Made by a program: the position numbers and the translations under genes. Below, piece after piece: positions 51,237-63,914 of a stretch of DNA of 64,000 nt (position 1 is the first letter of the stretch; every line of letters begins with the position of its first letter). The stretch lies in contig NC_081185.1 in the NCBI RefSeq assembly GCF_029867415.1, forward strand, positions 73,257,553-73,321,552, in the 5' to 3' direction. This DNA comes from Vicia villosa. Its lineage: Eukaryota > Streptophyta > Magnoliopsida > Fabales > Fabaceae. The notes under the pieces are model-generated. The model saw nothing but the letters and a program-made list of their open reading frames with translations. It was not told where the DNA came from and searched no databases.

Positions 51237-53509
51237 TGCAAATGATTTTTATTGGTTTTCAAGGAACTTTAAGACATTAATTGTAAACATTAGCAAAAAC
51301 AACATAAAACATAACATCATTCTTTCATTAGTAATGGAAAAGCTTACAAAAGGATTCAAAGATCCAAGATTACAAAACAACGGAAAAGCTAAAAACTAGA
51401 AGGGAACGCTTTTGACGAAGATCCAACTCCTCTCTGCAGCTTCCTTCAGAGCTTCTCCAATTCGTCTTCATAAAAGGCCTTCAAATGAGTCTTCTCGACT
51501 ATCAGCTTATCAGCAACTTCCTTCCATGCAACTAAATCTTCATGACTACCAGAGGAAAATAAATCCTCTTGTTGTCTCTTTCTCTTTTCACCATGTTGTT
51601 GAAGTAGCTCTTCCTGACGACGGATCTGATCATCCTTTTCCAACAACCAGCCATCTTGGATATAAAGCATTTCATCAGGTCAAAGCAAGTACCCAGAGCA
51701 GTCACTTCTTCATCTGGCATTTAATCGAGGATGTTCAAAGACAAGAAAACTCAGGCAAAGGATCAATCAGTAGAAGGATTAGTCTCTAACATAATCATAG
51801 GACTCAAGAGCTTAATTTTATCACCTATGATTGATTAGACACCCAGTCCTCTGAATACAGATTTACTCAGGTCACCAGACTAGGGTTTTTGAGCCTATCA
51901 AGGACTAAAATCAGGGATCACCTTTGGGAAACCCTAAAAAGCCCCAGGGGATCATTCAAAGACATCAATCATCTTCAAATAGCTCATATGACAAGATCCA
52001 CTGGACATCACACCTCAATTCAAAGTCTACAGTCATTATTTTCATATGGTCGACAATTAGGGTTTTTGACCTAATTCACCAGGATAGTTGACTTTTGATC
52101 AGAGGCATGGATCCAAAACTCAAGACATGATTCAAGAATCTCTACTACCTCAATATAACCCATTTACATCACTCATTTGAGGATAAGATCTTAATTCCAC
52201 ACAAAAGTCCAAAATCTCACTTTATCTGGAAAAAGTCAACTGTATGGGATCACCTTTGACTTTTAAGATTTTTGGTCAAACCATGACTTTCAAAGATCAA
52301 TATCATTAATATATGGATATTAAAGTCATTTGACCAAAGAAATTCAAGAAGAATCATCAAGGAGCAAAAAGTCGGGAATTAGGGTTTTTGAGGGCATTGT
52401 GGGAACTCAAAATTTCACCTACACAACTCAAAAAACTTCCAACATGAAAGTTGTAGATCTTGCAAAATAAAACAACATCTTACATAGGAACTTTTTTCAA
52501 AAGATCAACCATTTAAGAGTTTTGGAATTTTCAAGCTTTAGGTTATAAAAACTTAGAAATTTTTTTAAGTGTTTTTAACCTAGTTTTCATCCAACTTTGG
52601 GCTCATTTTTCACAAATTTCCCTAATTATTCTGAAGGAACCATAAACTAATGATTTGAAGTAGATGTTTAGGGCTTTCCAAATTGTGTTCAACCTTCTCC
52701 AAATTCATTTTGAGCTAAGAGTTATGCTTGTTCAAAGTTGGCCTCATGAAGTGAAATTATAGGTCATGCCTCATTTTTGAACTTTGAAATTTTGTGCACA
52801 TGACCTCATTTATGGATGCTACACGACCCATACCACATCTGAAAACATGCCATGCATTCATTTTCACCATAGCATAAGAATTGAGGAAGATTCCCAAAAC
52901 AAGAACATGTGATTATGTAATGATTACATTTGGGAATTTATGGCAAATTGATGAATCACCCAAGGAATCTTCTCACCAACCAATTAGAGCTCATTTCTGT
53001 CTCAGAATTGTCCCCTAAGATCAAGCAAAATCGAGGGCTAGGGGATTGATCAAATGGAATCAAAATTCTCATCATTGCATAAGAGATATTTGCAAACTTC
53101 CTTCATGGCCAAGAAAACCAAATCAACCTCACTAAGCAAGCTCACTCCTCTGCAACTATACTGAACCATTTGCCTATAAATAGGAGAGCATACCTCAGTA
53201 GAAAAACACACCAAAGCAACAGAATTCTTGCTTTCTCTTTTCTTTCTTCATACTTAGTTTTTTCAAAGGTCCTTTGGCAAGAAGACTCGGATTCTTCAAA
53301 CCAAAGCTTTCTCTTTGAAAATAAGTATTCAAACACATTGAGGGAGGCATTTAGAGGTGATCCAAACCTCTGGAACACTTCTGGGCGTGGAGAATCATCA
53401 TCTTCACCTCTCATTTGGAGCACTTGCAGTTGGAGGACCACATAACAATTCACGAGGTTCCAAGCAAGGTTAGGCATCCAGGCACGTTCCTCAGATCATA
53501 GTGAAGATG
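50727..53509. repeat. 2783-bp tandem unit 2
   Basis: Same length and content as unit 1. The left junction GAAGATG|TTCACTTGG joins the LTR-like part to gag. It carries T at 53309 where units 1, 3 and 5 have C. Confidence 0.93.
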
Positions 53510-54019
53510 TTCACTTGGCGCAGCATCATAAATGGGCTCTGGGACAAAAGAACCAGTATGAACAATAGGAGACGTATTGACCATAACAGGAGTCAAAGGA
53601 CGGGTCATCTCAGGAACAGATAGATATCCTTCAGGCATACCCCAGGGATATCCATTAGGCATACGTTGCTGAGTAGCACCAACAGGAACAGCAGGAATGG
53701 TTGTAGCAGCAATTTCAGAAATCACAGTAGCCTGACCCTGAGCTTGGGCATTGGGAGGAGGAACCTGATTCTGATTCTGATTCTGAGCAGCCATCAATGT
53801 CTCAACTAGAGGAGTGATACGTTCTACACCAGATCTCAAAGTAACAACCTCTTCACGTAGCTCACGATTCTCTTGTTCAAGACATTCCATCTTCTTCTTG
53901 CAGTTAGCTCGAGTGTTATACCGGTGAGACAGCTTGATTCTGTATGAAGAACACTGAATAAGACCTCGGGAATACTCTCGGAAGCAAGACCAAAATGCGG
54001 AATGATGCATGAAATGCAA
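53510..54019 (-). pseudogene. Gag 5' fragment, duplicate in unit 3
   Basis: Same truncated gag start and junction tail as in unit 2; stop at 53450. Confidence 0.8.
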
Positions 54020-56292
54020 TGCAAATGATTTTTATTGGTTTTCAAGGAACTTTAAGACATTAATTGTAAACATTAGCAAAAACAACATAAAACATAACAT
54101 CATTCTTTCATTAGTAATGGAAAAGCTTACAAAAGGATTCAAAGATCCAAGATTACAAAACAACGGAAAAGCTAAAAACTAGAAGGGAACGCTTTTGACG
54201 AAGATCCAACTCCTCTCTGCAGCTTCCTTCAGAGCTTCTCCAATTCGTCTTCATAAAAGGCCTTCAAATGAGTCTTCTCGACTATCAGCTTATCAGCAAC
54301 TTCCTTCCATGCAACTAAATCTTCATGACTACCAGAGGAAAATAAATCCTCTTGTTGTCTCTTTCTCTTTTCACCATGTTGTTGAAGTAGCTCTTCCTGA
54401 CGACGGATCTGATCATCCTTTTCCAACAACCAGCCATCTTGGATATAAAGCATTTCATCAGGTCAAAGCAAGTACCCAGAGCAGTCACTTCTTCATCTGG
54501 CATTTAATCGAGGATGTTCAAAGACAAGAAAACTCAGGCAAAGGATCAATCAGTAGAAGGATTAGTCTCTAACATAATCATAGGACTCAAGAGCTTAATT
54601 TTATCACCTATGATTGATTAGACACCCAGTCCTCTGAATACAGATTTACTCAGGTCACCAGACTAGGGTTTTTGAGCCTATCAAGGACTAAAATCAGGGA
54701 TCACCTTTGGGAAACCCTAAAAAGCCCCAGGGGATCATTCAAAGACATCAATCATCTTCAAATAGCTCATATGACAAGATCCACTGGACATCACACCTCA
54801 ATTCAAAGTCTACAGTCATTATTTTCATATGGTCGACAATTAGGGTTTTTGACCTAATTCACCAGGATAGTTGACTTTTGATCAGAGGCATGGATCCAAA
54901 ACTCAAGACATGATTCAAGAATCTCTACTACCTCAATATAACCCATTTACATCACTCATTTGAGGATAAGATCTTAATTCCACACAAAAGTCCAAAATCT
55001 CACTTTATCTGGAAAAAGTCAACTGTATGGGATCACCTTTGACTTTTAAGATTTTTGGTCAAACCATGACTTTCAAAGATCAATATCATTAATATATGGA
55101 TATTAAAGTCATTTGACCAAAGAAATTCAAGAAGAATCATCAAGGAGCAAAAAGTCGGGAATTAGGGTTTTTGAGGGCATTGTGGGAACTCAAAATTTCA
55201 CCTACACAACTCAAAAAACTTCCAACATGAAAGTTGTAGATCTTGCAAAATAAAACAACATCTTACATAGGAACTTTTTTCAAAAGATCAACCATTTAAG
55301 AGTTTTGGAATTTTCAAGCTTTAGGTTATAAAAACTTAGAAATTTTTTTAAGTGTTTTTAACCTAGTTTTCATCCAACTTTGGGCTCATTTTTCACAAAT
55401 TTCCCTAATTATTCTGAAGGAACCATAAACTAATGATTTGAAGTAGATGTTTAGGGCTTTCCAAATTGTGTTCAACCTTCTCCAAATTCATTTTGAGCTA
55501 AGAGTTATGCTTGTTCAAAGTTGGCCTCATGAAGTGAAATTATAGGTCATGCCTCATTTTTGAACTTTGAAATTTTGTGCACATGACCTCATTTATGGAT
55601 GCTACACGACCCATACCACATCTGAAAACATGCCATGCATTCATTTTCACCATAGCATAAGAATTGAGGAAGATTCCCAAAACAAGAACATGTGATTATG
55701 TAATGATTACATTTGGGAATTTATGGCAAATTGATGAATCACCCAAGGAATCTTCTCACCAACCAATTAGAGCTCATTTCTGTCTCAGAATTGTCCCCTA
55801 AGATCAAGCAAAATCGAGGGCTAGGGGATTGATCAAATGGAATCAAAATTCTCATCATTGCATAAGAGATATTTGCAAACTTCCTTCATGGCCAAGAAAA
55901 CCAAATCAACCTCACTAAGCAAGCTCACTCCTCTGCAACTATACTGAACCATTTGCCTATAAATAGGAGAGCATACCTCAGTAGAAAAACACACCAAAGC
56001 AACAGAATTCTTGCTTTCTCTTTTCTTTCTTCATACTTAGTTTTTTCAAAGGTCCTTTGGCAAGAAGACTCGGATTCTTCAAACCAAAGCTCTCTCTTTG
56101 AAAATAAGTATTCAAACACATTGAGGGAGGCATTTAGAGGTGATCCAAACCTCTGGAACACTTCTGGGCGTGGAGAATCATCATCTTCACCTCTCATTTG
56201 GAGCACTTGCAGTTGGAGGACCACATAACAATTCACGAGGTTCCAAGCAAGGTTAGGCATCCAGGCACGTTCCTCAGATCATAGTGAAGATG
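53510..56292. repeat. 2783-bp tandem unit 3
   Basis: Same content and junction as unit 2, with C at 56092 (as in units 1 and 5). Confidence 0.93.
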
Positions 56293-56802
56293 TTCACTTG
56301 GCGCAGCATCATAAATGGGCTCTGGGACAAAAGAACCAGTATGAACAATAGGAGACGTATTGACCATAACAGGAGTCAAAGGACGGGTCATCTCAGGAAC
56401 AGATAGATATCCTTCAGGCATACCCCAGGGATATCCATTAGGCATACGTTGCTGAGTAGCACCAACAGGAACAGCAGGAATGGTTGTAGCAGCAATTTCA
56501 GAAATCACAGTAGCCTGACCCTGAGCTTGGGCATTGGGAGGAGGAACCTGATTCTGATTCTGATTCTGAGCAGCCATCAATGTCTCAACTAGAGGAGTGA
56601 TACGTTCTACACCAGATCTCAAAGTAACAACCTCTTCACGTAGCTCACGATTCTCTTGTTCAAGACATTCCATCTTCTTCTTGCAGTTAGCTCGAGTGTT
56701 ATACCGGTGAGACAGCTTGATTCTGTATGAAGAACACTGAATAAGACCTCGGGAATACTCTCGGAAGCAAGACCAAAATGCGGAATGATGCATGAAATGC
56801 AA
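56293..56802 (-). pseudogene. Gag 5' fragment, duplicate in unit 4
   Basis: Same truncated gag start and junction tail as in unit 2; stop at 56233. Confidence 0.8.
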
Positions 56803-59075
56803 TGCAAATGATTTTTATTGGTTTTCAAGGAACTTTAAGACATTAATTGTAAACATTAGCAAAAACAACATAAAACATAACATCATTCTTTCATTAGTAA
56901 TGGAAAAGCTTACAAAAGGATTCAAAGATCCAAGATTACAAAACAACGGAAAAGCTAAAAACTAGAAGGGAACGCTTTTGACGAAGATCCAACTCCTCTC
57001 TGCAGCTTCCTTCAGAGCTTCTCCAATTCGTCTTCATAAAAGGCCTTCAAATGAGTCTTCTCGACTATCAGCTTATCAGCAACTTCCTTCCATGCAACTA
57101 AATCTTCATGACTACCAGAGGAAAATAAATCCTCTTGTTGTCTCTTTCTCTTTTCACCATGTTGTTGAAGTAGCTCTTCCTGACGACGGATCTGATCATC
57201 CTTTTCCAACAACCAGCCATCTTGGATATAAAGCATTTCATCAGGTCAAAGCAAGTACCCAGAGCAGTCACTTCTTCATCTGGCATTTAATCGAGGATGT
57301 TCAAAGACAAGAAAACTCAGGCAAAGGATCAATCAGTAGAAGGATTAGTCTCTAACATAATCATAGGACTCAAGAGCTTAATTTTATCACCTATGATTGA
57401 TTAGACACCCAGTCCTCTGAATACAGATTTACTCAGGTCACCAGACTAGGGTTTTTGAGCCTATCAAGGACTAAAATCAGGGATCACCTTTGGGAAACCC
57501 TAAAAAGCCCCAGGGGATCATTCAAAGACATCAATCATCTTCAAATAGCTCATATGACAAGATCCACTGGACATCACACCTCAATTCAAAGTCTACAGTC
57601 ATTATTTTCATATGGTCGACAATTAGGGTTTTTGACCTAATTCACCAGGATAGTTGACTTTTGATCAGAGGCATGGATCCAAAACTCAAGACATGATTCA
57701 AGAATCTCTACTACCTCAATATAACCCATTTACATCACTCATTTGAGGATAAGATCTTAATTCCACACAAAAGTCCAAAATCTCACTTTATCTGGAAAAA
57801 GTCAACTGTATGGGATCACCTTTGACTTTTAAGATTTTTGGTCAAACCATGACTTTCAAAGATCAATATCATTAATATATGGATATTAAAGTCATTTGAC
57901 CAAAGAAATTCAAGAAGAATCATCAAGGAGCAAAAAGTCGGGAATTAGGGTTTTTGAGGGCATTGTGGGAACTCAAAATTTCACCTACACAACTCAAAAA
58001 ACTTCCAACATGAAAGTTGTAGATCTTGCAAAATAAAACAACATCTTACATAGGAACTTTTTTCAAAAGATCAACCATTTAAGAGTTTTGGAATTTTCAA
58101 GCTTTAGGTTATAAAAACTTAGAAATTTTTTTAAGTGTTTTTAACCTAGTTTTCATCCAACTTTGGGCTCATTTTTCACAAATTTCCCTAATTATTCTGA
58201 AGGAACCATAAACTAATGATTTGAAGTAGATGTTTAGGGCTTTCCAAATTGTGTTCAACCTTCTCCAAATTCATTTTGAGCTAAGAGTTATGCTTGTTCA
58301 AAGTTGGCCTCATGAAGTGAAATTATAGGTCATGCCTCATTTTTGAACTTTGAAATTTTGTGCACATGACCTCATTTATGGATGCTACACGACCCATACC
58401 ACATCTGAAAACATGCCATGCATTCATTTTCACCATAGCATAAGAATTGAGGAAGATTCCCAAAACAAGAACATGTGATTATGTAATGATTACATTTGGG
58501 AATTTATGGCAAATTGATGAATCACCCAAGGAATCTTCTCACCAACCAATTAGAGCTCATTTCTGTCTCAGAATTGTCCCCTAAGATCAAGCAAAATCGA
58601 GGGCTAGGGGATTGATCAAATGGAATCAAAATTCTCATCATTGCATAAGAGATATTTGCAAACTTCCTTCATGGCCAAGAAAACCAAATCAACCTCACTA
58701 AGCAAGCTCACTCCTCTGCATCTATACTGAACCATTTGCCTATAAATAGGAGAGCATACCTCAGTAGAAAAACACACCAAAGCAACAGAATTCTTGCTTT
58801 CTCTTTTCTTTCTTCATACTTAGTTTTTTCAAAGGTCCTTTGGCAAGAAGACTCGGATTCTTCAAACCAAAGCTTTCTCTTTGAAAATAAGTATTCAAAC
58901 ACATTGAGGGAGGCATTTAGAGGTGATCCAAACCTCTGGAACACTTCTGGGCGTGGAGAATCATCATCTTCACCTCTCATTTGGAGCACTTGCAGTTGGA
59001 GGACCACATAACAATTCACGAGGTTCCAAGCAAGGTTAGGCATCCAGGCACGTTCCTCAGATCATAGTGAAGATG
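56293..59075. repeat. 2783-bp tandem unit 4
   Basis: Same content, with T at 58875 as in unit 2, plus a private T at 58721 just upstream of the TATA box. Confidence 0.93.
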
Positions 59076-59585
59076 TTCACTTGGCGCAGCATCATAAATG
59101 GGCTCTGGGACAAAAGAACCAGTATGAACAATAGGAGACGTATTGACCATAACAGGAGTCAAAGGACGGGTCATCTCAGGAACAGATAGATATCCTTCAG
59201 GCATACCCCAGGGATATCCATTAGGCATACGTTGCTGAGTAGCACCAACAGGAACAGCAGGAATGGTTGTAGCAGCAATTTCAGAAATCACAGTAGCCTG
59301 ACCCTGAGCTTGGGCATTGGGAGGAGGAACCTGATTCTGATTCTGATTCTGAGCAGCCATCAATGTCTCAACTAGAGGAGTGATACGTTCTACACCAGAT
59401 CTCAAAGTAACAACCTCTTCACGTAGCTCACGATTCTCTTGTTCAAGACATTCCATCTTCTTCTTGCAGTTAGCTCGAGTGTTATACCGGTGAGACAGCT
59501 TGATTCTGTATGAAGAACACTGAATAAGACCTCGGGAATACTCTCGGAAGCAAGACCAAAATGCGGAATGATGCATGAAATGCAA
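59076..59585 (-). pseudogene. Gag 5' fragment, duplicate in unit 5
   Basis: Same truncated gag start and junction tail as in unit 2; stop at 59016. Confidence 0.8.
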
Positions 59586-61858
59586 TGCAAATGATTTTTA
59601 TTGGTTTTCAAGGAACTTTAAGACATTAATTGTAAACATTAGCAAAAACAACATAAAACATAACATCATTCTTTCATTAGTAATGGAAAAGCTTACAAAA
59701 GGATTCAAAGATCCAAGATTACAAAACAACGGAAAAGCTAAAAACTAGAAGGGAACGCTTTTGACGAAGATCCAACTCCTCTCTGCAGCTTCCTTCAGAG
59801 CTTCTCCAATTCGTCTTCATAAAAGGCCTTCAAATGAGTCTTCTCGACTATCAGCTTATCAGCAACTTCCTTCCATGCAACTAAATCTTCATGACTACCA
59901 GAGGAAAATAAATCCTCTTGTTGTCTCTTTCTCTTTTCACCATGTTGTTGAAGTAGCTCTTCCTGACGACGGATCTGATCATCCTTTTCCAACAACCAGC
60001 CATCTTGGATATAAAGCATTTCATCAGGTCAAAGCAAGTACCCAGAGCAGTCACTTCTTCATCTGGCATTTAATCGAGGATGTTCAAAGACAAGAAAACT
60101 CAGGCAAAGGATCAATCAGTAGAAGGATTAGTCTCTAACATAATCATAGGACTCAAGAGCTTAATTTTATCACCTATGATTGATTAGACACCCAGTCCTC
60201 TGAATACAGATTTACTCAGGTCACCAGACTAGGGTTTTTGAGCCTATCAAGGACTAAAATCAGGGATCACCTTTGGGAAACCCTAAAAAGCCCCAGGGGA
60301 TCATTCAAAGACATCAATCATCTTCAAATAGCTCATATGACAAGATCCACTGGACATCACACCTCAATTCAAAGTCTACAGTCATTATTTTCATATGGTC
60401 GACAATTAGGGTTTTTGACCTAATTCACCAGGATAGTTGACTTTTGATCAGAGGCATGGATCCAAAACTCAAGACATGATTCAAGAATCTCTACTACCTC
60501 AATATAACCCATTTACATCACTCATTTGAGGATAAGATCTTAATTCCACACAAAAGTCCAAAATCTCACTTTATCTGGAAAAAGTCAACTGTATGGGATC
60601 ACCTTTGACTTTTAAGATTTTTGGTCAAACCATGACTTTCAAAGATCAATATCATTAATATATGGATATTAAAGTCATTTGACCAAAGAAATTCAAGAAG
60701 AATCATCAAGGAGCAAAAAGTCGGGAATTAGGGTTTTTGAGGGCATTGTGGGAACTCAAAATTTCACCTACACAACTCAAAAAACTTCCAACATGAAAGT
60801 TGTAGATCTTGCAAAATAAAACAACATCTTACATAGGAACTTTTTTCAAAAGATCAACCATTTAAGAGTTTTGGAATTTTCAAGCTTTAGGTTATAAAAA
60901 CTTAGAAATTTTTTTAAGTGTTTTTAACCTAGTTTTCATCCAACTTTGGGCTCATTTTTCACAAATTTCCCTAATTATTCTGAAGGAACCATAAACTAAT
61001 GATTTGAAGTAGATGTTTAGGGCTTTCCAAATTGTGTTCAACCTTCTCCAAATTCATTTTGAGCTAAGAGTTATGCTTGTTCAAAGTTGGCCTCATGAAG
61101 TGAAATTATAGGTCATGCCTCATTTTTGAACTTTGAAATTTTGTGCACATGACCTCATTTATGGATGCTACACGACCCATACCACATCTGAAAACATGCC
61201 ATGCATTCATTTTCACCATAGCATAAGAATTGAGGAAGATTCCCAAAACAAGAACATGTGATTATGTAATGATTACATTTGGGAATTTATGGCAAATTGA
61301 TGAATCACCCAAGGAATCTTCTCACCAACCAATTAGAGCTCATTTCTGTCTCAGAATTGTCCCCTAAGATCAAGCAAAATCGAGGGCTAGGGGATTGATC
61401 AAATGGAATCAAAATTCTCATCATTGCATAAGAGATATTTGCAAACTTCCTTCATGGCCAAGAAAACCAAATCAACCTCACTAAGCAAGCTCACTCCTCT
61501 GCAACTATACTGAACCATTTGCCTATAAATAGGAGAGCATACCTCAGTAGAAAAACACACCAAAGCAACAGAATTCTTGCTTTCTCTTTTCTTTCTTCAT
61601 ACTTAGTTTTTTCAAAGGTCCTTTGGCAAGAAGACTCGGATTCTTCAAACCAAAGCTCTCTCTTTGAAAATAAGTATTCAAACACATTGAGGGAGGCATT
61701 TAGAGGTGATCCAAACCTCTGGAACACTTCTGGGCGTGGAGAATCATCATCTTCACCTCTCATTTGGAGCACTTGCAGTTGGAGGACCACAGAACAATTC
61801 ACGAGGTTCCAAGCAAGGTTAGGCATCCAGGCACGTTCCTCAGATCATAGTGAAGCTG
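59076..61858. repeat. 2783-bp tandem unit 5
   Basis: The last unit, with C at 61658. It runs directly into unique LTR-like sequence: GAAGCTG|TTGAGATGG instead of GAAGATG|TTCACTTGG. It has a private G near 61792. Confidence 0.93.
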
Positions 61859-62068
61859 TTGAGATGGCTGCAGCTCATCTGTAACTCCAGATTCATCATC
61901 CTCCATGTTCACTTGAAGCTCAAATCGAAGGAGTCGAGTAGAGCAATTCAGAAGGTTTGAGGACACAACAAGCATCCAGTTAGCATCACTGAGTCCCAAG
62001 GAAGCTTTTGGGATCATTCATACGAGCCCAGGTGCTCTCTATCATCCTCACGACCTCCATTTTCAGAG

Positions 62069-62070
62069 GT
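62069..62070 (+). promoter_or_regulatory. Candidate 5' splice site
   Basis: TTTTCAGAG|GTAAGTTTCTG matches the plant donor consensus in every key position and lies about 510 bp after the predicted start of transcription from the TATA box at 61524. No acceptor was assigned. Confidence 0.5.
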
Positions 62071-62479
62071 AAGTTTCTGAACTCCACCTCTTTAATTTAA
62101 GCACTCTTTGTGATAAAGCTCGATTCTATCTTGTTCAGCATCATCAGAGGATTGAAAACCCTCTATCATCATTCATTTATCTTTAAGTATAGCCATTTAA
62201 TTTGATTTTTAAATTCTAGGGTTCTTCACGTTTTCTGGTAAATTAGTTAGATATAGTTAATATAAATTTATGTTAGTTACATATTCAGAATTGTGAGTGA
62301 ATTTAGAGCAAGTTTCATGTTTACACCTTGGCCACTGGTTGAGATTTGAGAGAATTAGAATTTCAAAAATGTTGGAGCTTGAGGTTGAAGACGAAGATGG
62401 AGGGTGGCGCCATTTTCAAATCTGAGAGCCAAGTTTATTTTATTTTGAATGGTTTGTGTTTTACAAACGAATTCATCGT

Positions 62480-62545
62480 TTGCCCTAGTGGCCTCACATG
62501 CGCTCTTAGTCTCCTCATGCCCAAGGTCTGGGGTTCGAATCCCCC
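62480..62545 (+). other. tRNA-like pol III motif pair 1
   Basis: An A-box-like TGCCCTAGTGG is followed by a B box, GGTTCGAATCC (62532-62542), inside a GGGG/CCCC T-arm-like stem. No acceptor stem is found, so this is not a complete tRNA gene. Confidence 0.45.
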
Positions 62546-62644
62546 TCGCCTCAGACCTTTTGATTTTATTTTCTTTTTTGCTTCTATACACTTGAACAAT
62601 ATATGAATTGCAATGAAGCCAGCTTACTATCACCACACGCGCGC

Positions 62645-62699
62645 TGACTCAGTGGTGTTGGTTTTGGGTGTGTGACCTAGAGGGCGTGGGTTCAAATCC
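62645..62699 (+). other. tRNA-like pol III motif pair 2
   Basis: TGACTCAGTGG (62645-62655) and GGTTCAAATCC (62689-62699) are spaced like tRNA A and B boxes. A T run follows at 62715-62722, which could stop pol III. No full cloverleaf can be drawn. Confidence 0.45.
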
Positions 62700-63273
62700 T
62701 CCAAGGGCCAAATCATTTTTTTTACCACTAATTTCCTTCATTTTTTCTCACAACTTCACACAATTAATTCACCTATCAAATTAAATCATTTTCACCTCAT
62801 TTTTCACACACTTGCTATTTAATATATCTATTTTGTGAATAATAAAAAAAAATCATAAAAATATTATTTATTTCATATATTTTTATTAGGTTTAAAATAG
62901 TATGTTTTAAGTGTTTTCTTAAATACTTTGAAAATATATATTCATTTTGTTTTAACCTAAATTACTTTGTGAATAATTTTATGATAAAACCCTAATTATT
63001 TAGGTCTTAATTAGGTATAGATTTCATCTTTGCCTTAATTAAGTTGACTTTTGTCAATTTGCAAAACTGTTTTCAATCTCTGATTAAGCAGACGATTAAG
63101 GTTTTCAAACAACAAAACCTTATATCATTTCAATCTTTTTTCCAACTGTTTTTATTTTCAAATGGGCCTCTAATAGAGCATAAGTCCCAACACCTTCTTC
63201 TCTTCTTAGCTTGTTTTCAAAACTATATTTTCAAAATCTTCTTTCTGTTTTCAAAACATTCTTCTGGTATTTG

Positions 63274-63914
63274 AAGGGCATTATTCCCGGTGAAACTCTT
63301 CAGATACCTATGTGACCTATGTCCATCTTCACTTCTTCTGTTTTCAAAAACCATTAACTGTTTATCATATATATATATTCAACTGTTATCCATCAATTGC
63401 TGGTAAGGCTTTGTACATACTTCTTCAAAGGCCTCCACTCCATCCAGGTTAGGCTTTACAAGCTTTCAATTTACAGTCTTTATTTAAATTACTGTCAAAT
63501 ATAGAACTGTGCATATATATATTAGTTTAGAACTACGTTTGAGTGTAAACCCTAGGACAGTTAAACTATATATATATATATTATAGGAATATGACCTAGG
63601 ATTGAGAATGTCTTCCCGGTGAAGGCTCTTTCCTAATTAGAGATCTGTAGTTCAAACCCCCAAGATGAATTATTCCCGGTGAAACATCTTGGCAAAAACC
63701 TTAGAATCCAAAAAATAGGACACATCCACCCAAAGAGGAATTATTCCCGGTGAAACCTCTTACCCATTTGCTTAGAGCCAAAATAAGTTCAAAACTACAT
63801 AGCTTTCTCTTGTGCTATAACAAGGACCCTCGATGACCCTCGATTAGCCTCCTCTTGGGCTTTGTACAAGGACCCACAGGCTTCTTAAAAGCATTTCCAG
63901 CTTCCTCTTGAGCT
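63274..63914. repeat. Hairpin repeats of the plus-oriented LTR
   Basis: Loop AATTATTCCCGGTGAAA has arms CCAAGATG/CATCTTGG (63660-63692) and AAGAGG/CCTCTT (63733-63761); a related copy has TGAAG/CTTCA (63274-63304). A degenerate copy lies near 63611. A second set has loop TCCTCTTG with arms AGCC/GGCT (63846-63861) and AGCT/AGCT (63899-63914), each followed by a GTA..ACAAGGACCCA word. Confidence 0.8.

Larger units (their letters stand above)
61859..63270 (+). other. Continuation of plus-oriented LTR-like sequence
   Basis: No protein gene is recognised. Downstream of the TATA box at 61524 there is a strong splice donor, CAGAG|GTAAGTTT, at 62069-62070. Two tRNA-like motif pairs lie at 62480-62542 and 62645-62699. 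From about 62750 to 63250 the sequence is AT-rich with no feature seen. Confidence 0.55.

Noticed and set aside
62480..62545. A complete tRNA gene
   Set aside because: Only A-box-like and B-box words and a T-arm-like stem are present. No acceptor stem or anticodon arm fits.
62355..62636. Frames across the tRNA-like region
   Set aside because: They read through pol III box motifs and show no protein family; chance ORFs.
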